From Flavobacteriales bacterium (GTDB taxonomy: Bacteria > Bacteroidota > Bacteroidia > Flavobacteriales_D > Crocinitomicaceae): a stretch of DNA of 56,353 nt. The stretch is taken from the NCBI GenBank assembly GCA_947460825.1, contig CANHHA010000016.1, positions 1-56,353 on the forward strand. Reading direction: 5' to 3'. Position numbers and translations under genes: made by a program. This document shows positions 1-7,638 of this stretch, piece after piece (within the stretch, counting starts at the first letter, position 1; each line of letters opens with the position of its first letter). The notes under the pieces were generated by a model that saw nothing but the letters and a program-made list of their open reading frames with translations, did not search any database and was not told the DNA's origin.

Positions 1-136
1 ATTAGAATCAAACTAATTAAGAATATTGTACCCTTCATGTTATATAATTTCATAGCGAACTTAGCGAAATTTGACCACAATAACACGAGACCACACTACG
101 ATTTAAAAAAAATCCAACGAAACATCAAGCGGTGGA

Positions 137-240
137 GGATTAAGCGCATAAATTACCGGATGCTCCCTTCGACTTCGTTTCATTTCACTCACTTCGCTCA
201 GGGAACGCACCTTGGTTGTTACCCCAGTTATTACACCCGA
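137..240. repeat. Left copy of a repeat flanking the AAA ATPase gene
   Basis: This segment shares its first block (GGATTAAGCGCATAAATTAC and a few more bases, 137-159) and its last block (CCCAGTTATTACACCC, 223-238) with 1529-1613, in the same orientation. Between the shared ends lies a CCCTTCGAC...CTCAGGGA core that differs in the middle between copies. The copy ends 4 bp from the stop codon of the ATPase gene. Its hairpin arms are decayed compared with the right copy. It may act as a weak terminator for that gene, which is inference. Confidence 0.75.
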
Positions 241-243
241 TTA

Positions 244-1431
244 TCAATAAAGAAAACCGAACAGCCATAAAGGAATGCTGTTTTGAAACCCTATTTCAAT
301 GTCATCATGTACCACAAAGGCGCTTTCAATATTCGCAATTTGTTTTTTCGTTTTATTTTTTCCACCAATTTCAAAGAGGAAGGTATTATCCACCAAAACA
401 TCGCCTTTATCAGGCAATGAGAGCACATGGTTATGGGCTAAATTTTGCATAAAAAAGGTTTCTCTAACGGTCCCTATTTCAACATGATCTCCACTAATTG
501 CAAACATCAAATTGGTATTATGCATCCAAAGTTTATCGGGTTTATTTAACTGGCTGATACTTCTTGTTTGCTTGTAAATCATACGAATTAACGCAGCTCT
601 ATCGAGTAATTGCAACGAACGAACAAGCGCATTTCTATTTAACTGTATCGTGTCACTAATCTTTTGGATATTGGGCGTAAACGGAACATTTGATGCGATA
701 ACAAACAGTAAGCGTTTCAATTTGGCGAGTGTTTGAAAATCCAAATTTTCAGTCGTCTGGAGATCTACCTCTAGAATTAGATTGACCGTATTTCTCAGTT
801 TTTGAAAATATTCTTCCTCATTGTGTTCGAAATACGGGTAATTACCAATTTTCAAATACTTGGGAAAATGTTTAAGCGGGGTAATTTGCTTCAAAAATTC
901 TAAGCTAATAGATGTATGGTTATTTAAAATTTCTTGAAGGCTTAAAACAGGCAATTCGATTTTTTCATACAACATCAAATACTCTCTAAAGGATAGCTCA
1001 GCCAACGTATACGTTACTGCTCTTCTACTTAAATCCGACTCTCCTTTATAGATATCCAATATGGATGAAGAGGTAAAGATGACTTTTAAATCAAGGAAAT
1101 CGTCGTAGATTAATTTTAGTTCACGCGACCAATTCGGATATTTATGAACTTCATCGATTAGCATGAGCTTACCTCCAATTTTGTCAAATTTTTCAGCCAG
1201 ACCGTATAAGGTGTTTTCAGAAAAAAATAAATCATCCAACGCCACATATAGCACCTCATCAACCTGGTACGCTTTGGCCAGTTGTAGCAATAAGGTGGTT
1301 TTTCCAGTTCCTCGTGCTCCTTTTATGGCCGTTAATCGGTTGGATGTATTGATTTCATGGTATAAATAGCGCTTAAATGCCATGGACACCTGGGATATTT
1401 TGCGTGCTGATTTTTCTACTAACCTTTCCAT
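244..1431 (-). CDS. AAA family ATPase with DUF4143-type C-terminus
   Basis: A 395-residue cytoplasmic P-loop ATPase. The Walker A motif GARGTGKT is at about residues 38-45 and the Walker B LMLIDE at about 89-94, followed by a sensor-like TSSS. The C-terminal half (about 210-395) looks like the DUF4143/winged-helix part found in this AAA_14 family. These proteins are common orphan genes in Bacteroidota and their role is unsettled. The start is an ATG preceded by a TAnnTTTG element on the minus strand at 1449-1456. The gene stands alone: its upstream neighbour is the terminator of the TonB receptor gene, and it lies between two copies of a repeat. No nuclease, toxin or methylase lies beside it, so I do not call it a defence gene. 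Confidence 0.88.
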   Translation of the reverse strand: MERLVEKSARKISQVSMAFKRYLYHEINTSNRLTAIKGARGTGKTTLLLQLAKAYQVDEVLYVALDDLFFSENTLYGLAEKFDKIGGKLMLIDEVHKYPNWSRELKLIYDDFLDLKVIFTSSSILDIYKGESDLSRRAVTYTLAELSFREYLMLYEKIELPVLSLQEILNNHTSISLEFLKQITPLKHFPKYLKIGNYPYFEHNEEEYFQKLRNTVNLILEVDLQTTENLDFQTLAKLKRLLFVIASNVPFTPNIQKISDTIQLNRNALVRSLQLLDRAALIRMIYKQTRSISQLNKPDKLWMHNTNLMFAISGDHVEIGTVRETFFMQNLAHNHVLSLPDKGDVLVDNTFLFEIGGKNKTKKQIANIESAFVVHDDIEIGFQNSIPLWLFGFLY

Positions 1432-1486
1432 TTTGCTATTCGTAAAAGCAAAAATAATATTTTATTGCTATTTAAAAAAGCAAAAA
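1431..1486 (-). promoter_or_regulatory. Twin operator-like sites over the ATPase promoter
   Basis: Two direct copies of TTGCTATT-N6-AGCAAAAA start at 1433 and 1465, exactly 32 bp apart. Each copy is also an inverted repeat (TTGCT-N9-AGCAA). In the first copy the arms extend to 7 bp, TTTTGCT/AGCAAAA. The copy nearer the gene overlaps the minus-strand TAnnTTTG element (1449-1456) and the first base of the start codon. A spacing of about three helical turns suits two dimers binding side by side. Autoregulation or repression is inference. Confidence 0.5.
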
Positions 1487-1528
1487 AGGAGATTTTACTC
1501 ATTTTCAGTGCAATATTCTAGCGATTTA

Positions 1529-1613
1529 GGATTAAGCGCATAAATTACCGGGTGCGCCCTTCGACAAGCTCAGGGACCAAGCACCCGGTAATTGCACCCA
1601 GTTATTACACCCA
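1529..1613. repeat. Right copy of the flanking repeat, with a strong hairpin
   Basis: This copy contains a perfect 13-bp inverted repeat, AATTACCGGGTGC (1543-1555) and GCACCCGGTAATT (1581-1593). The arms enclose a second inverted pair, CCCT/AGGG, in a CCCTTCGACAAGCTCAGGG core. It shares both ends with 137-240. The core resembles short palindromes I recall as widespread intergenic repeats in Bacteroidota genomes. It lies between the ATPase promoter and the TonB receptor terminator. Confidence 0.8.
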
Positions 1614-1629
1614 GTAGTTAATATTCAAA

Positions 1630-1655
1630 AAAAAACGAGGGTCTCCCCTCGTTTT
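1630..1655 (-). terminator. Rho-independent terminator of the TonB receptor gene
   Basis: A hairpin with arms ACGAGGG and CCCTCGT-like sequence is bracketed by A and T runs on both sides. It begins about 20 bp after the receptor stop codon. The T run on each strand would let it work in both directions. Confidence 0.8.
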
Positions 1656-1675
1656 TCTCATAAGAATTATACCTC

Positions 1676-4084
1676 CTAAAAATTCCCCCTCAGCGTAACA
1701 ATGAAGTTACGACCTGGTGCTGAAATGTTCGATGCGTAATTTCTGTAATTCTGATCCAAGATATTCTCGCAAGCTACTTGCAGCGATACCTGACGGGAGA
1801 AGTTGTAATTAACGCGTGCGTTTACTGTGGCCCAGGAAGGCATTCCAAAAGGCGTAGCATAGGCAAAGTTATCCTCGCCTACCATGTTATAATCCGCCAA
1901 GCGCTTCCAACCCGAATAGTTCATAAATAATTCAGTTCGGAGCTTTCCAAGGGTATACACCATCGCCAATTTTCCAAATACCGGCGGAATGTGATCCAAG
2001 GGAATGCTATCCGTTACATTTCTACCCTTGGTATAATTAACGGTTGCCATCATGCTCAAGTGGTCGTTCAATTTGCCCGACAACATCGCCTCGAAGCCAT
2101 AAACGTAAGCCCTTCCTGCATTGGTCGTGGTCATTACTTGACTCAACTGTCCGTCGTAAACTACAGAATCCGCGCCATTAAAGGTTCCTGTCCCCACCGT
2201 AAGTGCGTTCTTGAGCAGGGTATAATATCCGGTGGCTTGTAAACTTAAGCCTTCTGATAACACGCGACTAATTCCAAACTCTCCGTTGTAGGCGTATTCT
2301 GCCTTTAAATTCGGATTTGGTACTACCACTGAACCTTGAACACTTTCAAATACCTTGGATATATCGTCGACGTTCGGCGCACGGAACGCCGTTGAACCGG
2401 TTAAGGACATTCTCCATAACTTATTCGGCATATAAATCAGACCAAGATTGCCGTTTAGCGCCATGTGCTGTTGAGTAATATCATCAAACGGAAACGGGAA
2501 AAACGTTTTGTCAACAAAGGCAGAATTCAAACGAACGTAAGATGCACGAAGTCCATCATTCAGAATTAATTTATCGTTGATCTCCCAGGTATGTGTTGCA
2601 TACGCTGCCGCAGACATCATGGTGGATCCTCCGTCCGGATAGCGCGTATCCAAGGTAGCAGTTGTATCTGCCACTATGTTCTCCTGAAAAGCAGTTGAAT
2701 TCACCTGATTATACCATGCATCTACTCCATAGCGAAGTTCATGGGATCCTTTTTTCTTCGAAAAATCAGCATTTAAGGTCACGATATCCAGATTCTCAAT
2801 GCGGTGATTCAAGAAATTCTTCTTAAACCTGCGGTCCATTCGGCTCTCTTCAACGGATTGATACCCCACCGTTAACCTGGCGGCATCATATACCTTGGTG
2901 GCATTACTCAATTCCAAGGTATAGGCACCCATCAATCGAAATTGAGGTCCATAATACCATTCGCCGAATTTTGGATTTCCATTACTGGTTTGCGTTAAGC
3001 GGTCGTAGCGGTCAATGTTACTGGAATTAGAAAGCTGGAAATTCAATTTATGCAGGACGCCTTCTTTTTGCTTGAACGTAAATTTCTGAAGCACATCGTA
3101 TTGAGAATAAGCGGATCCTACTTGCAGGTTGGAATCTGCATTCATGATCATGGAATCCACGCCATTAATGCGTTCCACATACCATGGCCGCGCCCCAAAA
3201 CTTCCAACGAAATCATTTCTTTTCGCGCCTTGTCGCAAATCCCCATAGTTTGAATAGGTAAACGAGGTCAATGAACCAAACCGTTTTGTTCCAACCGAAA
3301 CATCAACATGCGCTGCATATCCGTTTACCGCACTCATATACCGCGTAAAGGCACTCGCTTTGATTAGCGTTTTATCGGAGGTACTCAAGGTAGGATTCTT
3401 GGTAGTAAAGTGCATCACACCCCCAATCGCATCGGATCCATAGACCACGGAACCGGGACCAAAGACCACCTCTACCCGATCCATCACGCCATTATCCATG
3501 GTTATTACATTTTGTAGATGTCCCCCGCGATAGATGGCATTATTCATACGAACACCGTCGACAACAAGAAGCACCTTATTGGTTTCGAATCCACGAATGA
3601 TTGGACTCCCGCCACCCAATTGGCTTTTCTGAACAAACACATTCCCGGAATTCGCCAACACATCAGCGGTAGAGGATTGATTCATCAAGGCAAGTTCTTG
3701 CTTTGAAATCACCTGAACCTTCTGTGCCAGGTCTTTTCGTTTTTCGTTGAACTTACTGGCTGAAACCACGACCTCATCTACCGAATGTTGGTTGGGGAAC
3801 ATGGGGATTTTACCCGAATTCGCTTTGATTTCATCGGAACCTACGGTACGGGAAAGGTAACCTTCGGCCTCAATGAGGTAGCACGCCGCATATTGAATGA
3901 TGGTTACGTAGCCTTCAATTCCTGTTTGGTTTAACTTGGTTTGACCATCGCAACTTTTAACCTGGGCTTCATGGAGCGGCATATTCGTGTTTTGGTCGTA
4001 GATATATAATTTTTGTGCGTACAATGAACTATTTAGGGCCATAGCCCAAACCCCCAACAAGAGGGTTAAACATATTTTTTTCAT
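1676..4084 (-). CDS. TonB-dependent receptor, heme/hemoglobin type
   Basis: An 802-residue outer-membrane receptor for active uptake of a scarce nutrient. It has a signal peptide (about 1-23, ending SLYAQ), then a short carboxypeptidase-regulatory-like domain (about 25-95). A plug domain follows (about 105-225) with DEVVVSASK as the likely TonB-box region and IIRGFETNKVLLVVDGVR. The rest is a 22-strand-type barrel ending in RNFIVTLRGNF, with the terminal Phe typical of outer-membrane barrels. The plug wording (QKSQLGGGSPIIRGF, NNAIYRGGHLQNV) matches the heme/hemoglobin receptor group as I remember it, so iron or heme is the likely cargo. A small membrane protein gene lies 55 bp upstream on the same strand, and a terminator follows. 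Confidence 0.88.
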   Translation of the reverse strand: MKKICLTLLLGVWAMALNSSLYAQKLYIYDQNTNMPLHEAQVKSCDGQTKLNQTGIEGYVTIIQYAACYLIEAEGYLSRTVGSDEIKANSGKIPMFPNQHSVDEVVVSASKFNEKRKDLAQKVQVISKQELALMNQSSTADVLANSGNVFVQKSQLGGGSPIIRGFETNKVLLVVDGVRMNNAIYRGGHLQNVITMDNGVMDRVEVVFGPGSVVYGSDAIGGVMHFTTKNPTLSTSDKTLIKASAFTRYMSAVNGYAAHVDVSVGTKRFGSLTSFTYSNYGDLRQGAKRNDFVGSFGARPWYVERINGVDSMIMNADSNLQVGSAYSQYDVLQKFTFKQKEGVLHKLNFQLSNSSNIDRYDRLTQTSNGNPKFGEWYYGPQFRLMGAYTLELSNATKVYDAARLTVGYQSVEESRMDRRFKKNFLNHRIENLDIVTLNADFSKKKGSHELRYGVDAWYNQVNSTAFQENIVADTTATLDTRYPDGGSTMMSAAAYATHTWEINDKLILNDGLRASYVRLNSAFVDKTFFPFPFDDITQQHMALNGNLGLIYMPNKLWRMSLTGSTAFRAPNVDDISKVFESVQGSVVVPNPNLKAEYAYNGEFGISRVLSEGLSLQATGYYTLLKNALTVGTGTFNGADSVVYDGQLSQVMTTTNAGRAYVYGFEAMLSGKLNDHLSMMATVNYTKGRNVTDSIPLDHIPPVFGKLAMVYTLGKLRTELFMNYSGWKRLADYNMVGEDNFAYATPFGMPSWATVNARVNYNFSRQVSLQVACENILDQNYRNYASNISAPGRNFIVTLRGNF

Positions 4085-4139
4085 GATAAATTTCTTTTAA
4101 TTAAAACTAATTCAGTTAAGGTTGACTGAAAAAAAAAAA

Positions 4140-4658
4140 TTATAAGAAATTTGGTGGTGGAGATTCTGGCTTATTTTCGGATTCCTTGATGGAAAAACCA
4201 TATAACATTTGATTCTTATCTTGTGAAAAATATGCGTCATTTAATACAAGTTCAGGAGCAGGAGTTACTTCGAACGACAGATTCGTCCATAGCACTTTAA
4301 CCATGTGATGAAGTGGATTATTATGCCCTCTTCCTTCTTGAATATATCGTTCCACAAGCGCAGTCTCATCCCTATCATTCACACACCTAATTTCCTTTCC
4401 TCCAGGAACCGTATTAATGGTTAGCACATCATAAAAAGCCCCATTAAATACAAATTCTTTATGTCCTTCACGCCAAGATAGTTTTTCATATTCAGCCTTA
4501 GAAAAAAACATAGCTTCCACCTCAAAATCATCAACATTACGCTTAATTTCAGCCATCATATGTTCTTTCCATCGTTCTTGCTGAACTAAAAAAATGGGTC
4601 CGACCAACAAAAGCTGACAGAATATACATAGCAAGAAAATTGAAAAAATATTCTTCAC
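4140..4658 (-). CDS. Hypothetical single-pass or secreted protein next to the TonB receptor
   Basis: A 172-residue protein I do not recognise. It opens with a hydrophobic stretch (about 4-24) that would be a signal anchor or uncleaved signal peptide. The rest is a soluble, mixed-charge domain of about 140 residues without repeats and with only one cysteine outside the N-terminus. The start is GTG at 4656-4658 and I see no better ATG. It lies immediately upstream of the TonB receptor with a 55-bp gap, so the two probably share a message and the small protein may assist that uptake system. That role is inference from position alone. Confidence 0.65.
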   Translation of the reverse strand: MKNIFSIFLLCIFCQLLLVGPIFLVQQERWKEHMMAEIKRNVDDFEVEAMFFSKAEYEKLSWREGHKEFVFNGAFYDVLTINTVPGGKEIRCVNDRDETALVERYIQEGRGHNNPLHHMVKVLWTNLSFEVTPAPELVLNDAYFSQDKNQMLYGFSIKESENKPESPPPNFL

Positions 4659-4689
4659 GCTCCGTAAAATTAATGGTTATTTTCGACCC

Positions 4690-5313
4690 ATGGAACATAA
4701 ACTTGAAGCCAAGAAAACCTATCGGTTTGAATACCAAGAGACAGCAAAAAACCATGAGCATCCCAAGGCACTCATTGCTTTGCATGGTTATGGTCAATTG
4801 GCGAAGTATTTTATTCGAAAATTTGAAGTACTAAATGAAACCTATGTGGTGGTTTGTCCGGAGGGACCTCACCGGTTTTACTTACAGGGGTCGAGTGGAC
4901 GGGTGGGTGCCAGTTGGATGACCAAGGAAGCGCGGGAAATGGACATAGAAGACAACATGAATTGGCTCGATGAACTGCTTGAACACCTGAAACAAAGGGT
5001 GCAACCCGCCTCGATTAGTTTACTTGGTTTTTCGCAAGGTGCAGCGACTGCGGCACGTTGGTATCAACGTAATCCTTCTGCGTTTGAGCAACTTATTTTA
5101 TGGGCTACGGTATTCCCACCCGACTTAGATGCAGGAACCTTCCCTAGAGAAAAACCCTTACATTTTGTGTTGGGATCGGAGGATGAATATTACCAAGGTG
5201 AAGCCGCCGAACGACTGAAAGGAACATATAAAACCCTGGGCTTCGAAGTGCATTCCTTTGAGGGAACACATGATATCCATGGAGGGGTGCTGAGCAGTAT
5301 ATTACTTACGTAG
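4690..5313 (+). CDS. Alpha/beta hydrolase, phospholipase/carboxylesterase family
   Basis: A 207-residue cytoplasmic serine hydrolase of the Abhydrolase_2 (YpfH/acyl-protein-thioesterase-like) type. The nucleophile elbow is GFSQG at about 115-119. The acid is in the LGSEDEYY segment (about 157-164) and the catalytic His in GTHDIHGG (about 194-201). The oxyanion region is LHGYGQ near residue 32. Its substrate cannot be read from sequence; short-chain esters or acyl-proteins are typical. It starts from a lone ATG between two divergent and convergent genes, and its last 8 bp overlap the end of the opposing dehydrogenase gene. Confidence 0.85.
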   Translation: MEHKLEAKKTYRFEYQETAKNHEHPKALIALHGYGQLAKYFIRKFEVLNETYVVVCPEGPHRFYLQGSSGRVGASWMTKEAREMDIEDNMNWLDELLEHLKQRVQPASISLLGFSQGAATAARWYQRNPSAFEQLILWATVFPPDLDAGTFPREKPLHFVLGSEDEYYQGEAAERLKGTYKTLGFEVHSFEGTHDIHGGVLSSILLT

Positions 5314-6097
5314 CCTTTTGTTTTCGAATGATTTTACGAAAGATGCTCGGTACGAAACGTTTAAGATAAACCGCTAAAATCTCTTTATTTCCGATAAGCA
5401 CTTCCGGTTTGTTTTTTCGTGCAGCACGGACAATTTGACGCGCACATTCTTCCGCCGACATTCCCGTTTCTTGGTTGTGGTCCATTTCATTGTGCGTCTC
5501 ACCTTTCGCATTTAGCGCACTCATCGATATGGCGGTATTAATTTTACCCGGACAAACCATGGTTACTGTGATTCCGTGAGACGCTTCTTCTAATGCCAAA
5601 CTTTCAAAAAAGCCATGCAAGGCATGTTTGGAAGCCGCATACGCCGAACGTAAAAAGAACCCGAATTTCCCTGAAATGCTGCTTATCACAATGATTTGTC
5701 CATGGGTTTCTCGAAGCGCTGGAAGCAAGGCCTTGGTCAAACCCACAGCGCCAAAGAAATTGACTTCCATGATTTTACGATCCACCTCCAAGGGGGTTTC
5801 CCCCACGAGAGAACGTTGGCTAATCCCGCCATTATTCACCAAGACGTCTACCCTACCTACCTGATTAATAACCGACGAAACCACGGCATCCACCTTCGAA
5901 AGATCCGTTAAATCCAAGGGGACAACGGTATGAATTTCTGCATTGGGTAAGGTGTCTCTTAATTGATTCAATTTCTCCATATTTCGCGCCGCAAGGACCA
6001 GGATTGCACCTTGATTCGCAAATTCACGGGCCATCGCTTCTCCAATTCCTGAAGAGGCACCAGTAATCCAAACGACTTTATTGTGATAGGAACGCAT
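5306..6097 (-). CDS. Short-chain dehydrogenase/reductase (SDR)
   Basis: A classical SDR of about 263 residues with the NAD(P) motif TGASSGIG near the N-terminus, the NNGG turn (about 90-93), and the catalytic Ser...YAASK set (about 140-158). It keeps the PGKI segment that follows the active site. These enzymes reduce or oxidise carbonyl groups on small molecules or lipids. The exact substrate is unknown. The C-terminus is basic (KRFVPSIFRKIIRKQKAT), as in DltE/YqjQ-like members. I place the start at the ATG at 6095-6097; a TTG two codons upstream is less likely. Confidence 0.85.
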   Translation of the reverse strand: MRSYHNKVVWITGASSGIGEAMAREFANQGAILVLAARNMEKLNQLRDTLPNAEIHTVVPLDLTDLSKVDAVVSSVINQVGRVDVLVNNGGISQRSLVGETPLEVDRKIMEVNFFGAVGLTKALLPALRETHGQIIVISSISGKFGFFLRSAYAASKHALHGFFESLALEEASHGITVTMVCPGKINTAISMSALNAKGETHNEMDHNQETGMSAEECARQIVRAARKNKPEVLIGNKEILAVYLKRFVPSIFRKIIRKQKAT

Positions 6098-6124
6098 GCT
6101 CAAAGGTAATGAAATATGGATAAA

Positions 6125-6196
6125 AAGACATTAGGACAGAAGGACAGAAAGACTTTAGGATATTAAGACTTTAAGACAGAATGACTTTAGGATATT
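6125..6196. repeat. Degenerate short tandem tract (RGACTTTAGGATATT type)
   Basis: Loosely repeated 7-8 base words such as AGGACAG, AGACTTTA and GGATATTA. The 13-mer AGGATATTAAGAC occurs at 6157-6169 and again at 6397-6409. The 14-mer GCATCCTAAAGTCC occurs at 6376-6389 and 6574-6587. A similar tract is at about 7353-7405 beyond gmhA. The copies are too irregular and have no constant spacer, so this is not a CRISPR array. Confidence 0.6.
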
Positions 6197-6201
6197 GCGC
6201 A

Positions 6202-6364
6202 CCCTTCGATATGTCCTTCGGACTACTCAGGGTGCGTGCAAGTGGCAAAAATTTCTATGGGTGCGCCCTTCGACCGCCAAGTCAGACTCAGGGACCGCAC
6301 CAGACGTAAATTATTTTTTTGAGTTAAAGCGGTCCCTGAGTAGTCCGAAGGACATATCGAAGGG
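6202..6364. repeat. 31-bp perfect inverted repeat, long range
   Basis: The 31 bases at 6202-6232 (CCCTTCGATATGTCCTTCGG and onward to CTCAGGG) are the exact reverse complement of 6334-6364, with 101 bp between. Both arms carry the CCCTTCGA/TCAGGG core seen at 137-240 and 1529-1613, with a different centre. A third, direct family member sits between the arms. Confidence 0.85.
6260..6301. repeat. CCCTTCGA...TCAGGG palindromic repeat
   Basis: GGTGCG (6260-6265) pairs with CGCACC (6296-6301), and inside it CCCT pairs with AGGG. The layout matches the hairpin at 1543-1593 but with a different centre, so the family conserves its arms rather than its loop. Confidence 0.75.
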
Positions 6365-6445
6365 CCGCTTTACATGCATCCTAAAGTCCTTGAGCTAGGA
6401 TATTAAGACAAAAGGATATTAAAATAGGTCAATATGGTCATCCCC

Positions 6446-6481
6446 TCTGACGGAGTCTGATACTCGTCAGAGTCATCAGAC
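6446..6481. repeat. Two mutually exclusive hairpins
   Basis: TCTGACG (6446-6452) pairs perfectly with CGTCAGA (6465-6471). GTCTGAT (6455-6461) pairs perfectly with ATCAGAC (6475-6481). The two stems interleave and cannot form together on one strand. This could be a switch or just a nested repeat. Confidence 0.5.
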
Positions 6482-6637
6482 CCCTCATAAGTAGTATAAC
6501 AATAGATATGACCGATGTCACCCCTCTTTTCGCCTAGGCGAACTCCCCTCAAGGGGAGAAATTGAAATTCTTGGCATCCTAAAGTCCAAATATCTATAAG
6601 TCCCAATGTCCTAATATCCTTACGTCTCATAATTTAT

Positions 6638-6645
6638 TACATTTG
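6638..6645 (+). promoter_or_regulatory. Minus-7 promoter element for gmhA
   Basis: TACATTTG fits the Bacteroidota TAnnTTTG element and lies 13 nt before the gmhA ATG. I see no TTG at the usual upstream distance, so the match is partial. Confidence 0.5.
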
Positions 6646-6658
6646 AAAAAAAAAATCC

Positions 6659-7237
6659 ATGTCAATTTCCTCGATTGCCTCCCATTTCCAAGAAGCCGAA
6701 TCGGTACTCAACCAATTTCAAACGGAAGAAAATTATACAAAAATCGAGCAAGCCATTGATTGGATGGCCCAGGCCATTCAAGGGGGTGGTAAAATCATTT
6801 CTTGCGGGAATGGAGGTTCCATGTGCGATGCCATGCATTTCGCAGAAGAACTGAGCGGAAGGTACAGAAACAACCGCAAAGCGCTCGCCGCGATTTCCAT
6901 TTCGGACCCTTCCCATTTAAGTTGCGTAGCCAACGACTACGGCTATGAGTTTGTGTTCTCCCGCTTCATCGAAGGCTTAGGCAATTCAGGCGATGTACTC
7001 CTTGGGATTTCCACGTCGGGTAACTCAACCAATGTAATACATGCCGTGGCCGCAGCCAAAGAAAAAGGAATGAAAACGATCATACTCTCGGGAAAAGATG
7101 GCGGACAATTAGCCTCATTGGCAGATCTTGAGATTCGTGCGCCACACAGTGCATACGCTGACCGTGCGCAAGAGATTCACATCAAAGTGATTCACGCCTT
7201 TATCGACGGAATCGAACGGAAATTAGGATTGCAATAA
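6659..7237 (+). CDS. gmhA: Phosphoheptose isomerase (sedoheptulose 7-phosphate isomerase)
   Basis: A 192-residue cytoplasmic SIS-domain enzyme, the same length as E. coli GmhA. It converts sedoheptulose 7-phosphate to D-glycero-D-manno-heptose 7-phosphate, the first step towards the heptose of LPS. The phosphate-binding loop SCGNGGS is at about 47-53, followed by [14 protein letters not shown] with the metal-binding His and catalytic Glu. The STSGNS loop and the C-terminal [10 protein letters not shown], with the second active-site Gln/His, are present. One oddity is Met in GGSMCD where E. coli, as I recall, has His. The later epimerase gene (hldD) is in this window at 16335, but the two are not in one operon. 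It stands alone between two repeat-rich gaps. Confidence 0.93.
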   Translation: MSISSIASHFQEAESVLNQFQTEENYTKIEQAIDWMAQAIQGGGKIISCGNGGSMCDAMHFAEELSGRYRNNRKALAAISISDPSHLSCVANDYGYEFVFSRFIEGLGNSGDVLLGISTSGNSTNVIHAVAAAKEKGMKTIILSGKDGGQLASLADLEIRAPHSAYADRAQEIHIKVIHAFIDGIERKLGLQ

Positions 7238-7601
7238 GCGTTTAACCAAACACGAATCCACGCGACATTCCTTTATTAAACTCCTTCTTCGCTTAGCGAC
7301 TTGAGTTGATATATGGATATGCCGGGATAGCATGGTCAATTGGAGAGACATGATTTATGGACCATTAGACACTAAGATCTTTGAACGACTAGATATTTAG
7401 ATTTCCCGACTTTCACTTTGCTAGCCCTCCCCTTGATTCCATCGGAATCATATGGTTTTGTATTGTAGCTTCCCAAGTAGATGTTCGACCCCTATCGGGG
7501 TCGCATAATCATGAGTTTTGCTTCGATTATTATATGCGATTCCGATGGAATCAATGAAATTCGTTCTGTCTAGCATAGCTGCTCTAAGGAATTTAAAACC
7601 C
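7238..7601. other. Intergenic region with a palindromic repeat element
   Basis: The left part (7238-7430) holds no gene I can support; about 7353-7405 is another degenerate GAC/TTAGA-type tract. The right part belongs to the palindromic element described at 7435-7638. Confidence 0.65.
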
Positions 7602-7638
7602 TCATAATAAAGTTCGTCCCGCCAAACGAACATCTACT
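7435..7638 (-). repeat. Bacteroidota-type palindromic repeat element
   Basis: GATTCCATCGGAATC (7435-7449) and its exact reverse complement (7538-7552) form an outer pair. Inside is CGACCCC (7486-7492) with GGGGTCG (7497-7503). A further 12-bp pair, AGTAGATGTTCG (7476-7487) and CGAACATCTACT (7627-7638), reaches into the end of the DCC gene. I recall similar GACCCC/GGGGTC palindromes as repeats in Bacteroidota genomes. The short open frame across it on the minus strand is part of the repeat, not a convincing gene. Confidence 0.65.

Larger units (their letters stand above)
6104..6658. other. Repeat-filled intergenic region
   Basis: About 555 bp without a credible gene. It holds degenerate GGATATTAAGAC-type tracts (6125-6196, 6377-6420, 6575-6629), CCCTTCGA...TCAGGG palindromes (6202-6232, 6260-6301, 6334-6364), overlapping hairpins at 6446-6481, a 12-bp perfect palindrome TCGCCTAGGCGA near 6530, and CTCCCCTCAAGGGGAG near 6543-6558. 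The gmhA promoter element sits at its right end. The region looks like a sink for several repeat families. Confidence 0.75.

Noticed and set aside
244-1431. ATPase gene as part of a defence island
   Set aside because: No nuclease, toxin, methylase, integrase or other defence-linked gene is nearby; only repeats and metabolic or envelope genes surround it.
4113-4128. Palindrome CAGTTAAGGTTGACTG between the 172-residue gene and the TonB receptor gene
   Set aside because: The arms mismatch, and on the coding strand the T run comes before rather than after the hairpin, so it is not a terminator. An operator remains possible but is unsupported.
6403-6630. Minus-strand frame of 75 codons in the repeat-rich gap
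   Set aside because: It is composed of repeat tracts and palindromes, has no family-like pattern, and no promoter element or ribosome site I can support.
7448-7633. Minus-strand frame of 61 codons in the palindromic element
   Set aside because: It is the translation of the repeat itself; such frames appear wherever the element occurs and do not show a gene.
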